Shown here one piece after another: positions 10,453-23,400 of a stretch of 64,000 nt of DNA. The DNA is taken from assembly GCA_004123355.1 (NCBI GenBank), contig SCHM01000002.1:8467569-8531568 (forward strand). The letters run 5' to 3'. Position numbers and translations under genes: made by a program. The notes beneath the pieces are model-generated. The model saw only the letters and a program-made list of their open reading frames with translations. It was not told the DNA's origin and ran no database searches. Positions within the stretch are counted from its first letter, which is position 1; every line of letters starts with the position of its first letter. The stretch is from Amphirosellinia nigrospora (Eukaryota; Ascomycota; Sordariomycetes; Xylariales; Xylariaceae).

Positions 10453-13400
10453 TCATGTGGGTGGGAAGGATCGGTACACGAAGTTCAGACGATTGATGAC
10501 GACTTAGGGGAGGTCGGCTGCATCGTCATCGTGTTAACGTAATTTATAGTTAGTATCAGGTTATCTAGAGACGAGAGAGGAGGTAGAGACACTAGTGTTG
10601 GTATTGCAGTACATGTATTTCGATATTCAATGTAATGTTAATATAATATAAGACACTACGAGTATCACCGGGTTTCCTTAAGCACATTTGAAATACCTAA
10701 TCTCAAATCTTCAGAACAGCGAGGAGCTGAACAATGCTGACTTTTAGAATATCTAGAAATCGAGTTCCTGTAAAGGCAGTTAATCAGGGCTCCTCTATGG
10801 TTGGTAATTGGCCTTAGACTAGGTTAGGGACCATGTTCTTCTCGGCATAGTCACATGTGGAGGTGATAGTGGTACAACTAAGGTAGACAGATAGGCCTTC
10901 TTCTCACGTTATCCCATGATTTCTCCGTCTCCAATGCAACATGTTCTTCTTTATGCATATCCATACATCCGCAGATCCCTCCAAAGACCTCCATGTTGTG
11001 GCCCGTTACTAGTATAGTTTTTTAAGGCATCCCTCCCCAGACGATGAGTGAGGTAGTCCTGGAATCTAGAAACTTGTAGATCTTCTTAACCTGCTTCGAT
11101 AAAACGACGTAATAGACATAATAGCGGATCCGTATACAGGCGAATCATCTAGTTGTACTATTATCTAAGAATCATTTATTGTTTTATCCGAGTCACCCTA
11201 TCTGTGTATACAGACCGGTTATTCCCTTTATGGCGTCGTTATGCTAAGGCGGCCTGTTAATTGAACATCGCAAAAGTCTCCAGCATCAAGACTAAGCAAT
11301 AGTATTAAGATCGACATAAAAAAGCCTAAGGCTGAGATTAGAAAGATTCTTAAGCATTCCCCCATAGCTTAGATATATGTCCTCCTGCCTACACGCCTTT
11401 TTGGCCCATTTGAGTCATCAGCGCACCCAAGATGGCATCTATAGATAGATCTGACGCTGAGCGAATTTAGGGATGGATAGCTAGAAGAGTATATGAATGG
11501 CGTTGTGATAGTTGATTCCGGCCTTGACGGATTGGTCTTGCGCGTCTCAAGCGCTCGGTTTACAGCCAGCGCGCTGTAACGTCTGTCATTCACAGAGTAC
11601 ATACTAGGATAGGGCTTCAGTCATGGCAAAACGCCAATAGGACCAACTACCTGAACGATAACCAGTTGGATCAACTTATTGATCGATTATGGCGCCATCT
11701 TCTACATATAAAAGATACCTAGGTAGCTTACGACGGAGTCACGAACTACATTGGTGACAATACAGCCGACATTAAGGACACCGTCTTATAGGCGCATGTT
11801 TTAGATAGCTTTGGGGATCTTCACTTACAACATAACTCTGCTTTCATCTCATGTACTACGTTCCCCACGCATCGAATCTCTTTAAACAAAAAGCAAGCCA
11901 CTAATCGGAGATGCTATAACAGAAACACCACATATATATGATCAGCAATAAGATCACTCTGATCAACGGAGCCACGATCGCCTGAGCCGCTGCGTCGGAA
12001 GAACTCTCGACCTATCCTTCTAGGATAGAAGCACAGTAGATCTCTTCATTCGTCACTACTCTATTTTACACACGCACACACACACACACACACACATACA
12101 CCCTCAAAAGAATCTGACGTTGCACGCGCCAAGACGGGCGGTTCCCTCAACCTCGATGATTTGCAAAGGACGAACCGAGATCGAGGAAAAGGAAATGCCG
12201 TTGCAACCACACCCCGCGCTGCGATTCGCTCGGCTCCTCGATTAATATGCAATATGTAGAGCCATTTATTAATTGACGCGCAAGACCTGGCCAAGCAATC
12301 CCAAGGGCGGCTAGGCCACCCAGACTGCCTGCCCACCCACACCCACGCCCACATCCACATTCCCCCACAACCCTCAGACGCTGGCGTGAGTCGGTTGACG
12401 CCGCTTAGCTTGCGTAGACAGCGATCTGGCCCGCTTCGCTACCAGGTTCAGTCAGGTCTTTTTCTACAGTCAGTCGGATTGTGCAATCTGGATCATTCGA
12501 GGCATCTGGCGAAGAGGAAACCCCGCCGATCAATAATTATTCAATTATTCAATTCCTCGATGATTCACTCTATAGCGGGTTAATTTCACTTCCTTAACAC
12601 TCAGTCTCATAGGTGCTCAAGCTAGTATTGTACATTACCTAGCAAAGAGGTCGAGCGAGATGTTGTATTTTGGGTATACATTTAACGGCGGCGAGCGGGG
12701 AAGAGGGGACCGGCATTGTGGAGATCTTATTGTTAGGTAGCGAATTTACATACCTATTCGAGCAAACAACGAGATGGTTGGGAGTACAAATCGAATCGGT
12801 ATAATTTGACCCGTCCTCGCAATGAAATGATTGGCCGATAAGTGAGCAAATTTGCTGTCGTGGCACCGAACGGCGGGCAAAATCAAGCTCAAGGTCCCGC
12901 CCAGGTGCTAATTTGTTTCTATTTGTTTCTGTTTTACCGCTCGCCTGCCAAATGCCAAGTTGTCAGCGGGAGCTTCTGCAGCCGAGCAGATTAATTAGCC
13001 CGCAACCCTGCAAATGAGAAGAGGCTAATTTGGAGCCGTTATCTTCGTGTAGGGTAGTACTTGGGACTCAGCTCTCTATCGCCTAGATGACAAGGGAAAT
13101 GGCAAGGAATACGAAATCACAAGATAAGCTGCAAGCGTCTCGCTTGCAAATCTCAACAGTTACTTCACTGCCACCCGGATACTCGAAGATCCAGTCGTGC
13201 CAACGTTGCAATCTACGAGTGTACGCCCTCTTCTATATACTATGTACAGCTTTATAGTACTAACACTCGTACATTTCGATATAGATAGAATTGAGAAAAG
13301 CAGTCAACAAACAATCGAAGAGGATCTTCTCGTGTCCTAGCATTTTACTACCACAATATACTTGCTACCCCTCCCGACTTCCCCGTAGAAGCGAGGTATA

Positions 13401-14466
13401 GATAAATCGTAGGCGGGTGTCGGGAAGGCTCGTGGTATAGTACATACTTACAGTAGTAGAAAGCAAATCGTTGGTGGAGACAACCCGTAGCCACGGCGCT
13501 TGCGCAGAGTCTATAAGCCAACCAAATGCCAGCAAAGACAAAGACCCCATGCTACGCTAAATTAGCTGCAGATCATAGACCCCCTGTCTAGCTTAACTAG
13601 CTGGTAAGGTGGATAGCTCTCCCGCCGGGAAGCCCCACTTCATCCGACCTCGTCCGCGAAATGTTGCCCCAATCTCGTGGTCCTCAGTTCAAGGTTCTTC
13701 TACTTTCTGCCTACCGCCCGCAATCAAGCTGTTATGCAGGGCGGCTAGCTGGTCCAGTTGGCTGATCTGGTTGGCTAGCTGGCCGATTTGCCTAGCTGTT
13801 GCATTGTAGGCATGTTCAACGGTGAGCCGACAGCACCTATCCCCGTTCGAGGAAAGGCCCATCGAAGGTGCTACGCTACCGACTGCATTCACTCGTGGTG
13901 CCTAATTTAGCCACATCACGACCCCAGTCTCTGATGAGCGTAGAAGACGTGGAATCCCACGCTATCTGCCGCCCGGGCTGGACGGCAGCAACAGGGTAGC
14001 ACTCGGTGCTACCTATACTATTACTGCAGCTAGACATGCGGGAGGGAAACCAGCCGTGCATTTTTTTAATATAATAAGAGTTGGCTACACTCGAGCCTTA
14101 CAGACGAACCTTTCTTGTTCCACCACCACACGTAAAAGGTCTTATTCTTATATCGTCATCTCTCTTCCGGGGTGATCATTTCCTTTTTCTTACTTTTTTC
14201 CTAACTTCTTTTTCTTCTTCCATTCATCTCTTATTTCCATATCTCATTTTCCTCTTTACGCTTTTCTCTTCTGGGACGGCTCTTATCTGATTTGGGTTTT
14301 GCTGTTTCTTTGATCTTGATCTCGACATTCTACATTTACCGTTACGAGAAGACGACGAAAGAGTCCGATCAACGATCTCCCAAAGAAAACAATTCACCAC
14401 TTTCACCGAACCAACATTTAACCTTCTTACCTTTCTCCATCATCGACACTCAAAAACAAAACCAAG
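10453..14466. other. Long AT-rich intergenic region; CA microsatellite; pyrimidine-rich promoter tract
   Basis: Four kilobases with no recognisable gene. Contents seen: a (CA)n microsatellite at about 12069-12096; a more GC-rich patch at 13600-13900 whose minus strand reads a short coiled-coil-like stretch (QIGQLANQISQLDQLAALHN) in an imperfect TGGCTAGCTGG repeat, possibly a gene relic; and a strongly pyrimidine-rich tract at 14150-14275 just before the DUF3455 gene, typical of a fungal core promoter or 5' UTR. Confidence 0.5.
12069..12096. repeat. (CA)n microsatellite
   Basis: An almost uninterrupted run of about 13 CA units (acgcacacacaca...) is directly visible. It generates a spurious Cys/Val-rich frame on the minus strand. 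Confidence 0.9.
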
Positions 14467-15407
14467 ATGTACGGCTCAACAATACTAGTCGCCCTCCTGG
14501 GTGCCTCCTCGACCGTATTCGCCGCCCCAGCCTGGCCGCAACTCAAGTCAGAGCTCACCAACACTGCTGGTTTCGATGCTGTGTCCGAGTACTTCAACCT
14601 CCTAGCCCAGAAAGTCGATGCGGCCAAGCTTCTGTCCACCGCACCCACGTGTGACATCTCCAACGCCCAGCTACCAACCCGTAAGGCCCTCCCAAGATGC
14701 TGGAAGCCGCTCTAAATAAATTGATTTCACTAACAAAAATTGTAGTATCCACCAGTCCCCTACCTTCGCCAGAAGAAGGACTCGTGTTAAAGCATGTAGC
14801 TATAGGCCGGGGAACCCAGAACTACACCTGCTCCGGAACAGACGCAACCGCAGCGCCAACTCTCGTCGGCGCCGTGGCCACGCTATTCAACGCCTCGTGC
14901 GTAGCATCGTCATACCCAGACCTGCTGCACTCTCTGCCGCGGTTAGCCCTCCAGTTTGATCTGCCCTATTCCGCCAGCACTGAGGAGAAGATGGGACCGA
15001 CCAACCTACTTGTGTCGGGGAAGCACTTCTTCAGGAACGCCACGACACCTTTCTTCAACCTCGACACAACCCGCCAACAAATCGGCGAGGCCCCCTGCTC
15101 CAAGCTCAACAGCTCCACCGCCCCGGCCGATTCACCCACGGGCCGTAACGGCGAAGCTGCCGTCCCTTGGCTACGCCTCGGCGCCAACACGGACGCGACA
15201 GGGAACCTCCAACAGGTCTACCGCGTCGAGACTGCCGGTGGCAGCGCCCCTGCTACCTGCCAAGGCATGCCCGCTTCATTCGAGGTACAATACGCTGCTG
15301 AGTAAGTCATCTCTCTCCCTCCTGTCTCTGTCAAAGACATAAGAGATAGCAAGAACCACGAAGCTAACGTTTGACGGAATAGATACTGGTTCTTCGCCTC
15401 ACCTTGA
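14467..15407 (+). CDS. Secreted DUF3455-family protein
   Basis: Exons 14467-14680, 14746-15301 and 15383-15407; introns of 65 bp (GTAAGG...gtag) and 81 bp (GTAAGT...atag). The spliced CDS is 795 nt, 264 aa, frame intact. The N-terminus MYGSTILVALLGASSTVFA is a clear signal peptide with cleavage near APAWP. The family core follows: LPSPEEGLVLKHVAIGRGTQ, then NYTCSGTDATAAPTLVGAVATLFNA, a PWLRLGAN segment, and the QQVYRVETAGGSAPATC block, ending YWFFASP. DUF3455 proteins are common in fungi and some bacteria. They are often labelled malate dehydrogenase in databases without enzymatic support, and the true function is unknown. Several N-glycosylation sequons (NYT, NAS, NAT, NSS) fit an extracellular protein. 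Confidence 0.9.
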
Positions 15408-16244
15408 AAACAATCTAAATTCCGCCATGAGAAGGAATGAAGCAAATGGTGAAATTGTACGAAGCAGGAGATATACCCCGCGTATCCAACGTTAGATGCC
15501 AGGAAATTACGAAAACATTGTCACGCGTATAATGACGGAAAGGACGGGGATGACGGCAGCGGCGTGACACTGGGACTGCCTCTCGAATATGAATCGAGAA
15601 AAACGCGGTTATTGATTGGCACGGCAGGACGGATACCAAGTGAAAGAGAGATCGGCTTGGACCCCATGGGCGTTTTGCGGAGATTTTTTTGGTCTTTAAT
15701 GATTCCCCTTCGATGAATATATACTTCTTTTCTCTACTTCTGCTATGCCGCGTACTCGTGCCATGTTGACATGCTCAATGACTTTTATAGAGTGGAAGGT
15801 TAAGTCTTCTAATGACGCTCGCTCGCCGTTCAGATGCCTGCCAGCTATGCGCATAGTCCTAGTCAGTAAATAGGCTTACACAGCCTAAAGGGCAAACCAG
15901 CCGAAGAACAGACTAGGTCCTAGTTTAGATGAAAAACATCAACTGTGTATGTCCACTAACGATGTTTCAGGTAGAGACAGTAGATGGGCGATCTTGTGAC
16001 GGATAGATGCGCCGTGACGGAATTGACCCTATCATCTCATTCATGTTCCCCTGAGACAGCTATCTTCATGAATCCCCAATAATATAATCCCGATTAGCAG
16101 AAGTGTAGCCAGCGGATACCCGTAGACAAGCCCTTTACATCCCATGCTCTATTAACGAACCTATCAGGCGCCAGATTTGTTCCAAATGAGACCTATGTTC
16201 TGAAAATCCCTGCAATCCATCCAGAGACCTATCTGGATAATCCA
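15408..16244. other. Convergent intergenic region between DUF3455 and UCH37 genes
   Basis: Both neighbouring genes end here, so the 0.8 kb should carry two 3' UTRs. I see no coding signal or notable repeat. Confidence 0.5.
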
Positions 16245-17452
16245 TTATCCTCCCATCTCCACATCCTCTCCACCGCCTCCCTTCCGCTTGCTCTCGAGGC
16301 GCTGTATGGTCTTTGCCTTGGCCTCCTCGATCCACTTCTGATACGCGGCGTCCCCGCCCTCGGCGAGCTTGTTCTCGACGACGCCCTTGAGGACGGCGCC
16401 GGCGAAGCCGACGAAGTTGTGTCTGCGCAGGGCGTTCTCGTACTGCCAGTCGCGGCGCTTGCGCTCCTCGCGCTCGAGGGCCTCGGCGTCGCCGATCTCG
16501 CGGGCGCGCACGCGCAGGTCGCGCACCATGGCCATGAGGTTAAAGCGGATCTCGGACAGGTCGTAGCGCGCGACGCGGCGGCGCAGCACGTCCATGACCT
16601 TGGCGGGGAACTCGCCGGCCGCGCACGGGCCGTGGCTGATGGGCGCCGGCTGCAGGCCGTCGAGCTCGTACAGCGTGCCGTGGACGGGCGTGTAGGCGAT
16701 GAAGTGGAAGGCGTCCTCGGGCTCGCCGCTCGTGCGCTGCGTCTCGTCCACGAACGGGCTGCTCTTGGCGAAGCTGTTGTGCACGTCCCGGATCAGCTCG
16801 CTGTTGCTGAGCGTCTCGCCGCGGAACTCGGGCGGCAGCACCATGGTGAACTCGCGGAACTCGCGCAGCGGCTTGCCGATGTCGACGCCGGCGCCGCCAT
16901 CGCCGCCCTCCTCATCCTTGTTCAGGAGCACCGAGAGCAACGCCTGCGTGCCGCAGGCGTTCTGGATGGTCTGCGCGGCGAAGAATATGTGTTCCGAGGC
17001 GTCGTGGTCAAAGGTGCCGTCGAGCGGCTTGTCGGCGGCGGCATAGGGGGCGTCGGTCGGGTACTTGAAGAGAAAGATGACGCCGTAGACAGGGTCTAGC
17101 GCCTCGAGCGCTTCGGGCTCTAAGGTGAGCAGCTCCTCAAACTGCACATCTTTGGCGCCGAGATTGTTGAGGAGGAACGTGAAGACGCCCTGCGCCCGAG
17201 ATTGGTCAGTCAAACGCTGCCTGGCTACCTGACTGACCTACCTGTGACACCGACCGCCGAGGTATCTTAGGTTGGATGCAGGTAGGTAGGTAGGTAGGTA
17301 GGTACTTGGTAGGTAGGTTAGGGACAAGGGCTGCCCCAGGGACGGCCTACGTACCGCATCTGACTCAACTATACCCAGTGCATTAGCGTTTCCGTCCGTC
17401 CATGCTGCAATACTTCGGTATGCTGCTCACTCGTATTCCAACCACCACTCAT
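16245..17452 (-). CDS. Ubiquitin carboxyl-terminal hydrolase, UCH37/UCHL5 type (peptidase C12)
   Basis: Three exons: 17431-17452 (22 bp), 17355-17368 (14 bp) and 16245-17189; introns 62 and 165 bp. Splicing gives an N-terminus MSGGWNTIESDAGVFTFLL, exactly the family opening, and a 981-nt CDS (326 aa) in frame. Catalytic residues are all present: oxyanion Gln85 and nucleophile Cys91 in QTIQNACGTQ, His174 in DAFHFIAY, Asp189 in YELDGL. A coiled, Lys/Glu-rich C-terminal extension (ULD-like, WQYENALRRHNFVGF ... KAKTIQRLESKRK) marks the UCH37 rather than the UCHL3 branch. Members trim ubiquitin chains at the 19S proteasome regulatory particle. The exon body is very GC-rich compared with its flanks. 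Confidence 0.94.
17276..17326. repeat. GGTA microsatellite inside a UCH37 intron
   Basis: Tandem ggtaggtaggtaggta units lie inside the 165-bp second intron of the UCH37 gene. On the gene's strand this reads as repeated CTAC, so it may add pyrimidine content but also makes the intron length unstable. Confidence 0.85.
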
Positions 17453-18147
17453 CTTTCTCCTCAACTTGTCGAGTCACAAGTCACACTTCGCAGCACCTGG
17501 GGAGCTAAGAGACCAAGAAACCGATAGACAGCAGGACGCGGATCGAGATAAAACTGCAGTGCGTCTTGCGGGTGGGGCTGGAGAAGACGACTCGGCTCCG
17601 GTAAGAATTCTGGTCTATATTTTGCGTTGTTCTCACCTTCGTTGCTTTAGAATAGTTGAGGTTAGGTACTTACCAGGCGCTTGTAGTGACGCCAATTGCT
17701 TAGAAGAACATTACAACATAGGTATCCACTTAAAATGTGCGCCACTGCCTACTCCACGATAAGATAAGGCTAGGTTGGTATGTATTAGCTATCAACAAAC
17801 TTCAATTATGAATTCCTTCCATGAGAATCTTGAAGACAGCGAAGATCGCCAGACGCTACACTGCATCTATGTAATCACATTATGTTGAGAGCTACATACA
17901 TCTTTTTCAAGCTCGGTAAAAGCTTTGTCCCTCGATATATGATCGATATCCCGTGTTGGACCTTAGCTATCCCATAGCCCTCCCCTTTTTTATGCTAGCC
18001 GTTTTGTGTTTTTCTCTTCCCGTGATATCATGTATTGAGCCGCCACCAACAACTTCTTTTTTTTTTGGTCTCTAGCAAATGCTACCACGCATCCTCTATC
18101 GTGCTTCGCAATTTGTAATCTTATATCGGGCCATCTTTCCAATATTC
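17453..18147. other. Intergenic: UCH37 promoter side and permease 3' end
   Basis: It contains the upstream region of the minus-strand UCH37 gene and the 3' flank of the minus-strand permease. A poly-T run lies near 18055-18066. No gene seen. Confidence 0.5.
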
Positions 18148-20473
18148 TTAGTCCAGGGAAGGGAGATCGTAGTCCATGTGATGGGGTCGGAGGACCTGCA
18201 TCTGCTTGCCTTCAGCCGAGGCACTACGTGAGCCTTGGTGGACTGTACTGTCACAATCGGCTAGCTCTATGCCGTCCTTGCGAATGCCTCCTGTGGCATG
18301 ATCGGGAAATAATTTGCGGCAGACGAAGCGCATCCAAGCCGGCATGTCTCGTTTGCCGAGGCCAAAACTGTAGACCTCCTTCGATTGCCAGTTGGCCGGG
18401 GTCACTCTTCCGCTTGTTAACTGTACCACGGCCCAGATCATTGTGTTGAGAACAATGTATACAAGCATACCCCTGATGATTGTTAGTGGCCATCGGTCCG
18501 GCAGTGTCAAGTAACCTACGCGATAAGACCGTATGCAACACTATAACTGAATGGCATAAATGCTAAAGTCACAAAGGATGGTACAGCATCGCCAATGTAT
18601 TGCCAATTGATGTTGGTGACCTGACGGATCATGAGACAACCAACCTAGATTGCGATTCAGTATGACTATTCCAATATAAAGTGCCGGCATTTCTGAGCTT
18701 ACTAGGATGAGTGTCGCCCCTGTGGCCCAGGGAGGAATAGAGGCGAAGATTGGAGCAAAGAAGAGGCTGATGAGAAAGCAAAATCCGGTGGAAATTGCGG
18801 TCAGCCCCGTCCGTCCACCTTCAGCAATTCCAGCGCCACTCTCAATGAAAGCGGTGACCGGCGAGCATCCGAATAATGAACCGATCGAAATGCACGCTGC
18901 GTCGGTGCAATAGGCAACAGTTGAGCGCGGGAAGTCGCCATTCTCTTCGACGACGCCACAAAACTTGGCCATGGAATACAGTGTTGCTGTACAGTCAATG
19001 ATGTCAACATAGAGAAATGTCACGAGAGCGAGCGCAAACTGAGCACCGCTTGCCCCTTCAAGATTCCACTGCTGTACCGCTAGTGTTGTTTCAATCGGAT
19101 GAAAGGCAACGATCTGTCGAAAGAACTGGTACCGGTTTTCTCCTTCGGCTGTATATGGGAAGTACGTGAAGGACGTATTGCGACTAAAACAAGTTAGCTA
19201 CGAATGTTAGACACCTAGAGATACTGACGGCCAGGACAGAATTGATACGAGTCCGATGCCGATTATAATGGCGCTCTTGACTTTGAATGCCATCAAGAAA
19301 GCAACAAAAATGCCGCCGATAAAGATGCCGATCCACATCTGCCTGCTATGAGCTTGTCATTCCACAATACCAATATGATTAAACACATACCGCAGGATTT
19401 GTCATTATCCCTCCGCTGCACTCGGCGCTGCCATCCAGCATCTCGGGGGGCAGCCACCAATCGCCAAGGGTGTAGTGAAGCCTCCAGTAATTGCTCCGAT
19501 GCCAGCAGAATAAGAGAGGCCGATCTCAGTGAGGAAAAGTCCAATCCCGACCCCACAGGCGGTTTTAATTGTAGCTGGTATCATGCGGACCAACCATTGT
19601 CGCATTCCTGTCAGGGCCAGAAACATGAAGATGAATCCCTCCACGAAAATAGCAGTCAACGCAATGCGATATGGTATATGGCCAGAACCGCGCCAGCCAA
19701 CAACCTGGTAAGTGAAATACGCATTGAGTCCCATGCCTGGTCTAGAAACGAGTTAAATAAGTATCTTGATGAGTAGCAACTCACGAAATACGAGCACTGA
19801 CCCAAGAGCAACAGGAAGATTAGTCAAGAATCCGAAGAGGATGCTTGCAAGGCCAGCTAAGGCCGAGGTTGCAGTAATCAGGTCTCGCTTCAAGACTACA
19901 CATCAACGCATTAATCACTAATCACCTTACACTATCTATATGTTTCTGTGAATTATGCGAGTACTCACGTGTTTGACACATTGTCATGACCGGATCGCCG
20001 GGGCAGCCAGGATCAGATCCACTTGGACACTCGCAGGTACCTCCAGAATCAGAGAGTATGGCAGACTAATTTTATGGTTAGCGACTCAATAAATCATACC
20101 CAATGGTGTATTACTCACGTTGACGGCGATGATGTACGCCATAGTGGCGAAGGTTGTCAAGCCAGCTCGAATTTCTCTACAGAAAGTCGCCCCTCGTATA
20201 GACTTCGGCTACGCACTATCAGCATAGGAAAGAACCCAATGGCCCCGACAGAACATAGAATAAAATGTGTAATGGCAAGGTGCCGGCCTTGGATATATCT
20301 TCGACTTTGATTGCAGCTTTTGAACCGCGTACGAGTACAAGTCGCGCAGTGTTAAGACGTCATGTAGCAAACTTACGTGACCTGAGCCCTCAAGGCGGAA
20401 GACTCGTCCAAACGTGGATCGATTAATCCTCTGGTCTAAGGCAGAGGCTTCTCTTTAATCCTCTCAAAGCCAT
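18148..20473 (-). CDS. AzgA-like purine (adenine/guanine/hypoxanthine) permease, frame-disrupted
   Basis: Nine exons can be placed: 20377-20473, 20119-20208, 19969-20065, 19802-19895, 19391-19741, 19229-19338, 18703-19183, 18520-18644 and 18148-18472, with introns of 45-168 bp. Family segments in order: FRLEGSGH; EIRAGLTTFATMAYIIAVN; KRDLITATSALAGLAS; NLPVALGPGMGLNAYFTYQV; the FGCSPVTAFIESGAGIAEGG loop; and NWQYIGDAVPSFVTLAFMPF. These define the AzgA-like nucleobase/proton symporters, with about 12-14 membrane helices. One base is missing in the six-C run at 19445-19450 (within AIGGCPPEMLDG). The proposed start at 20473 needs one base less in the run at 20454-20456, so the N-terminus is uncertain. 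Corrected CDS: 1770 nt, 589 aa, normal for the family. Confidence 0.88.
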
Positions 20474-23400
20474 CCTGAATAAAGGTAAAGGGGCGCATCG
20501 TATTAATTCCTGGCAAAGGTCGCTAATGGGGATCCGCAGACTTGGAAAGAAGAGTTAAATATCAGGGTGTCAAGTGCGAGAGTCGTCCAATAGGGTGAAT
20601 TAGGTGTCTACTAGGCGTGAGGTAGGAAGGATACTGGGCCGCAGCGGGAAGGAATAATGGTTGCGGATAGTCGGCCTTTGCTTTCCTCGCACAGATTGCT
20701 TTTCTGGGCACCACCACTCGAAAATCGTGCGCTCAAAAGGAACTCTACTCGGTCAGTACTAAATACCCGTTGAAATAATCGAAAAAAGATTGATAATGAG
20801 AAACACAGACTAAGGAAATAAAGGATTGTGTTAAGGCAGAATCGAAACTAACAGAAGAGACTGAGGTCAAAACGAAGACCAAAAGAACGAAAAGTTTGAA
20901 TTGGCTGTGACCTCGAGAAAGTAGAGGAAGAGTAGGATAGATGGGTGTGTGTTTAGAGAGCAGGGCGAATAGATGGATGGCCCGAGGGACTGGCTCGAGA
21001 TAGAGATTGACACTGACTAGTAAGGATCAAACACAGCGGACATGGGGGGCACCGAGGCCTCGGGCTGCACCTGGAAGTTGCCTATGCACCAGGGATGGAT
21101 GAAATCATGGATGTTGATAGATGAGGCAAGGGGACGAGTTGGTAGAGGAAAGGTGTGGGGGTTGAGAGTGGAGGGCGTTTCTGATGTGTTTGGACTGCAC
21201 ACAAACAAGAGCACTAGCTGCTAGATGGCAGGAGTGACGCGCATGTGATTTAGGAAGGCATGCACTTACAATCTGGGTACCTCCTATTTCGTGTGTTCAG
21301 CCTACAATATGGCATATCAATCCGTACCTATAGGTAGGAGGCAGGTACCTACTGCATGCACTGTATCATAGTCTTGATAGGACCTTAGTTGCTCTATAGG
21401 TAATTGCTACTTGTTGCTATTTCAAGGCTAAGCCCTTGCGCTTAGATTTTTCAAGAAGCTACAATTGGTCTTAGGTTTTATAATATAGTCTACTAGTACA
21501 GTTGTTTACCTTGGAAAAAGTGTGCAGAATGTGTGAAAGGGTAGACAGAAGGGTGTTTTGAAATATCAAGTTCATATCAAGTAGACTGACTTAGCGAAAC
21601 CGGGTGTTTACTTACACGCATTCCCTGTACAACTGAGAAAGGCTTGTGATGGCCAATGCCAAATTATATTGGCCGGGCCGGTGTAATCCTACCCTAGGTA
21701 GTGCTTGACTGTGGCTTCGCAGTCTTGTCCACTGGCTGTTGATCGTATCTAGTATAGTGATAATACAGCAACGTCTATTAATGCCCTGATGGCCGTGTAG
21801 AATAGATCGACGGTAGATGAAAATACATGATTTGTATACATATACTAGTATGCGCGAACGAGTACCTACAGGGCAATAGCAACAGTTTAACAATTGTCAA
21901 ATTAGATCTGCATCTATCTAATATGTCGGAACTGCCAACAAAACAACAATGTTGGCTTCAACACCCCTAGCTAACTAATTGCATCGCATAGTCGGAAATT
22001 AGAACATGTGAGCTCTTCTATCTAATCACTTTTACCTAGTGATTAGTTGTCAATAAGTGGACTTTAAGATCTGACCATGTATACGAACACGGTAGCTCCT
22101 GGGTAGGTCACAGTGCCCTGGCACACCTTGTTTCTGTAAAGTCGTACACAGCAGCTGCGAGCGCGGTGTGTGTTCTTGACGGTCTCATCGTGGTACTGAT
22201 CTACTTTCAACATGACGCTACCATGATAATATATAAGCCCAAGTAGCTATTCTCATATCATAGGAAAGGGACATCGCCCTTCTTACAGCTACCTTGGTAT
22301 ACTATGCGAGCTGCTGAGCCTCATGTCAAGTTGCTCAGCAGTCGACCCCACATTCAACCTGCATATATACATACCTTGGCAATTCGGCCAGCCGCGAATC
22401 TCACTTCAAGTTACGTATAGAGAGGAGAAACGATCACCCTATGGGCCGTTGAATAGGGAGATGCAGAGGCGTTGAACCGAGATGAACGCAAACATGTAGG
22501 TGCCCAGCCCAGATGTCTTGCCTCGTCCCACAGCGTCGAGAACCACGAACCAATGCCGGCTTTGTCATACATGTGAGCGAGAACTAGATAACGGGCAACC
22601 GTGTGAGACACGGAAATATTATCCAATTACCGAAGTTTTAGTGTCACAAGAGAACCGATCCGCGAAGGACAGGGTAGAGACATGCCGACTTCGCATCTAT
22701 ACTATCATATGTTCTCTGTACCCTCCCTTCGAGTCGTGTATGCTGTAGCCATCCCACCTTGGAGACTCCTATTGCTGTATTGATTATGTAGCCTCTTTGG
22801 CTTAACAATGGGACAAATCGGATGAATCTCTTGATATGTACAAAAGCACACATCAGGGATACATACAGGTGACATACCTATTAAGCGGAAGAGAACGAAA
22901 GCATGATTAGGTAGGTAGCTGATAGAAAACTTAGTGCCAATGCACATGTGTAACCAATTCAGCGCGGGCTTATACATTATTACAATCGTCATTCTTGGAG
23001 TCGACTATCACTCAGCCGCGACCTTTGGGCAATACAACTTGATCTCATGCCGTTTATCTGAGACATATCTGAGTTATCAATGTTCAATGGTAGTATAATG
23101 CGGTGAGCTGCTAGTTAGATACGGCGAAAGATTTACCAAAATATCGACTACATCAAGATGGTGCGTTAGGTAGAGGTTTGCCAACAACGAGTGATCTGCA
23201 CCCTATCGTTGGCTGACGTAATCCAATCAAAAGTGGATTGGCCTCTACTATACCTACTTAGTAGATACTGTGTTTGACAACACCACCCATACAACAAGTC
23301 TAATAAAACGCGTGGAGACTTCTTCATTTCCAAGGTAGTCATAGTAAGTGATATGTTTTGTGTTTTCAAGGAAACAATCCTTAGTAAAGACACAATGTTG

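Noticed and set aside
10066-10507. Frames on both strands over the adhesin remnant
   Set aside because: GC-rich shadows; only the interrupted GLEYA-like frame has family similarity.
12061-12368. Minus-strand frames with Val/Cys/Trp runs
   Set aside because: Produced by the CA microsatellite and flanking cccac words.
13689-13892. Coiled-coil-like minus-strand frame
   Set aside because: Short, within an imperfect TGGCTAGCTGG repeat, no supporting exons; mentioned only as a possible relic.
16369-17099. Long plus-strand frame of 226 codons
   Set aside because: Antisense shadow of the GC-rich UCH37 exon; Ala/Gly/Val-biased with no motif.
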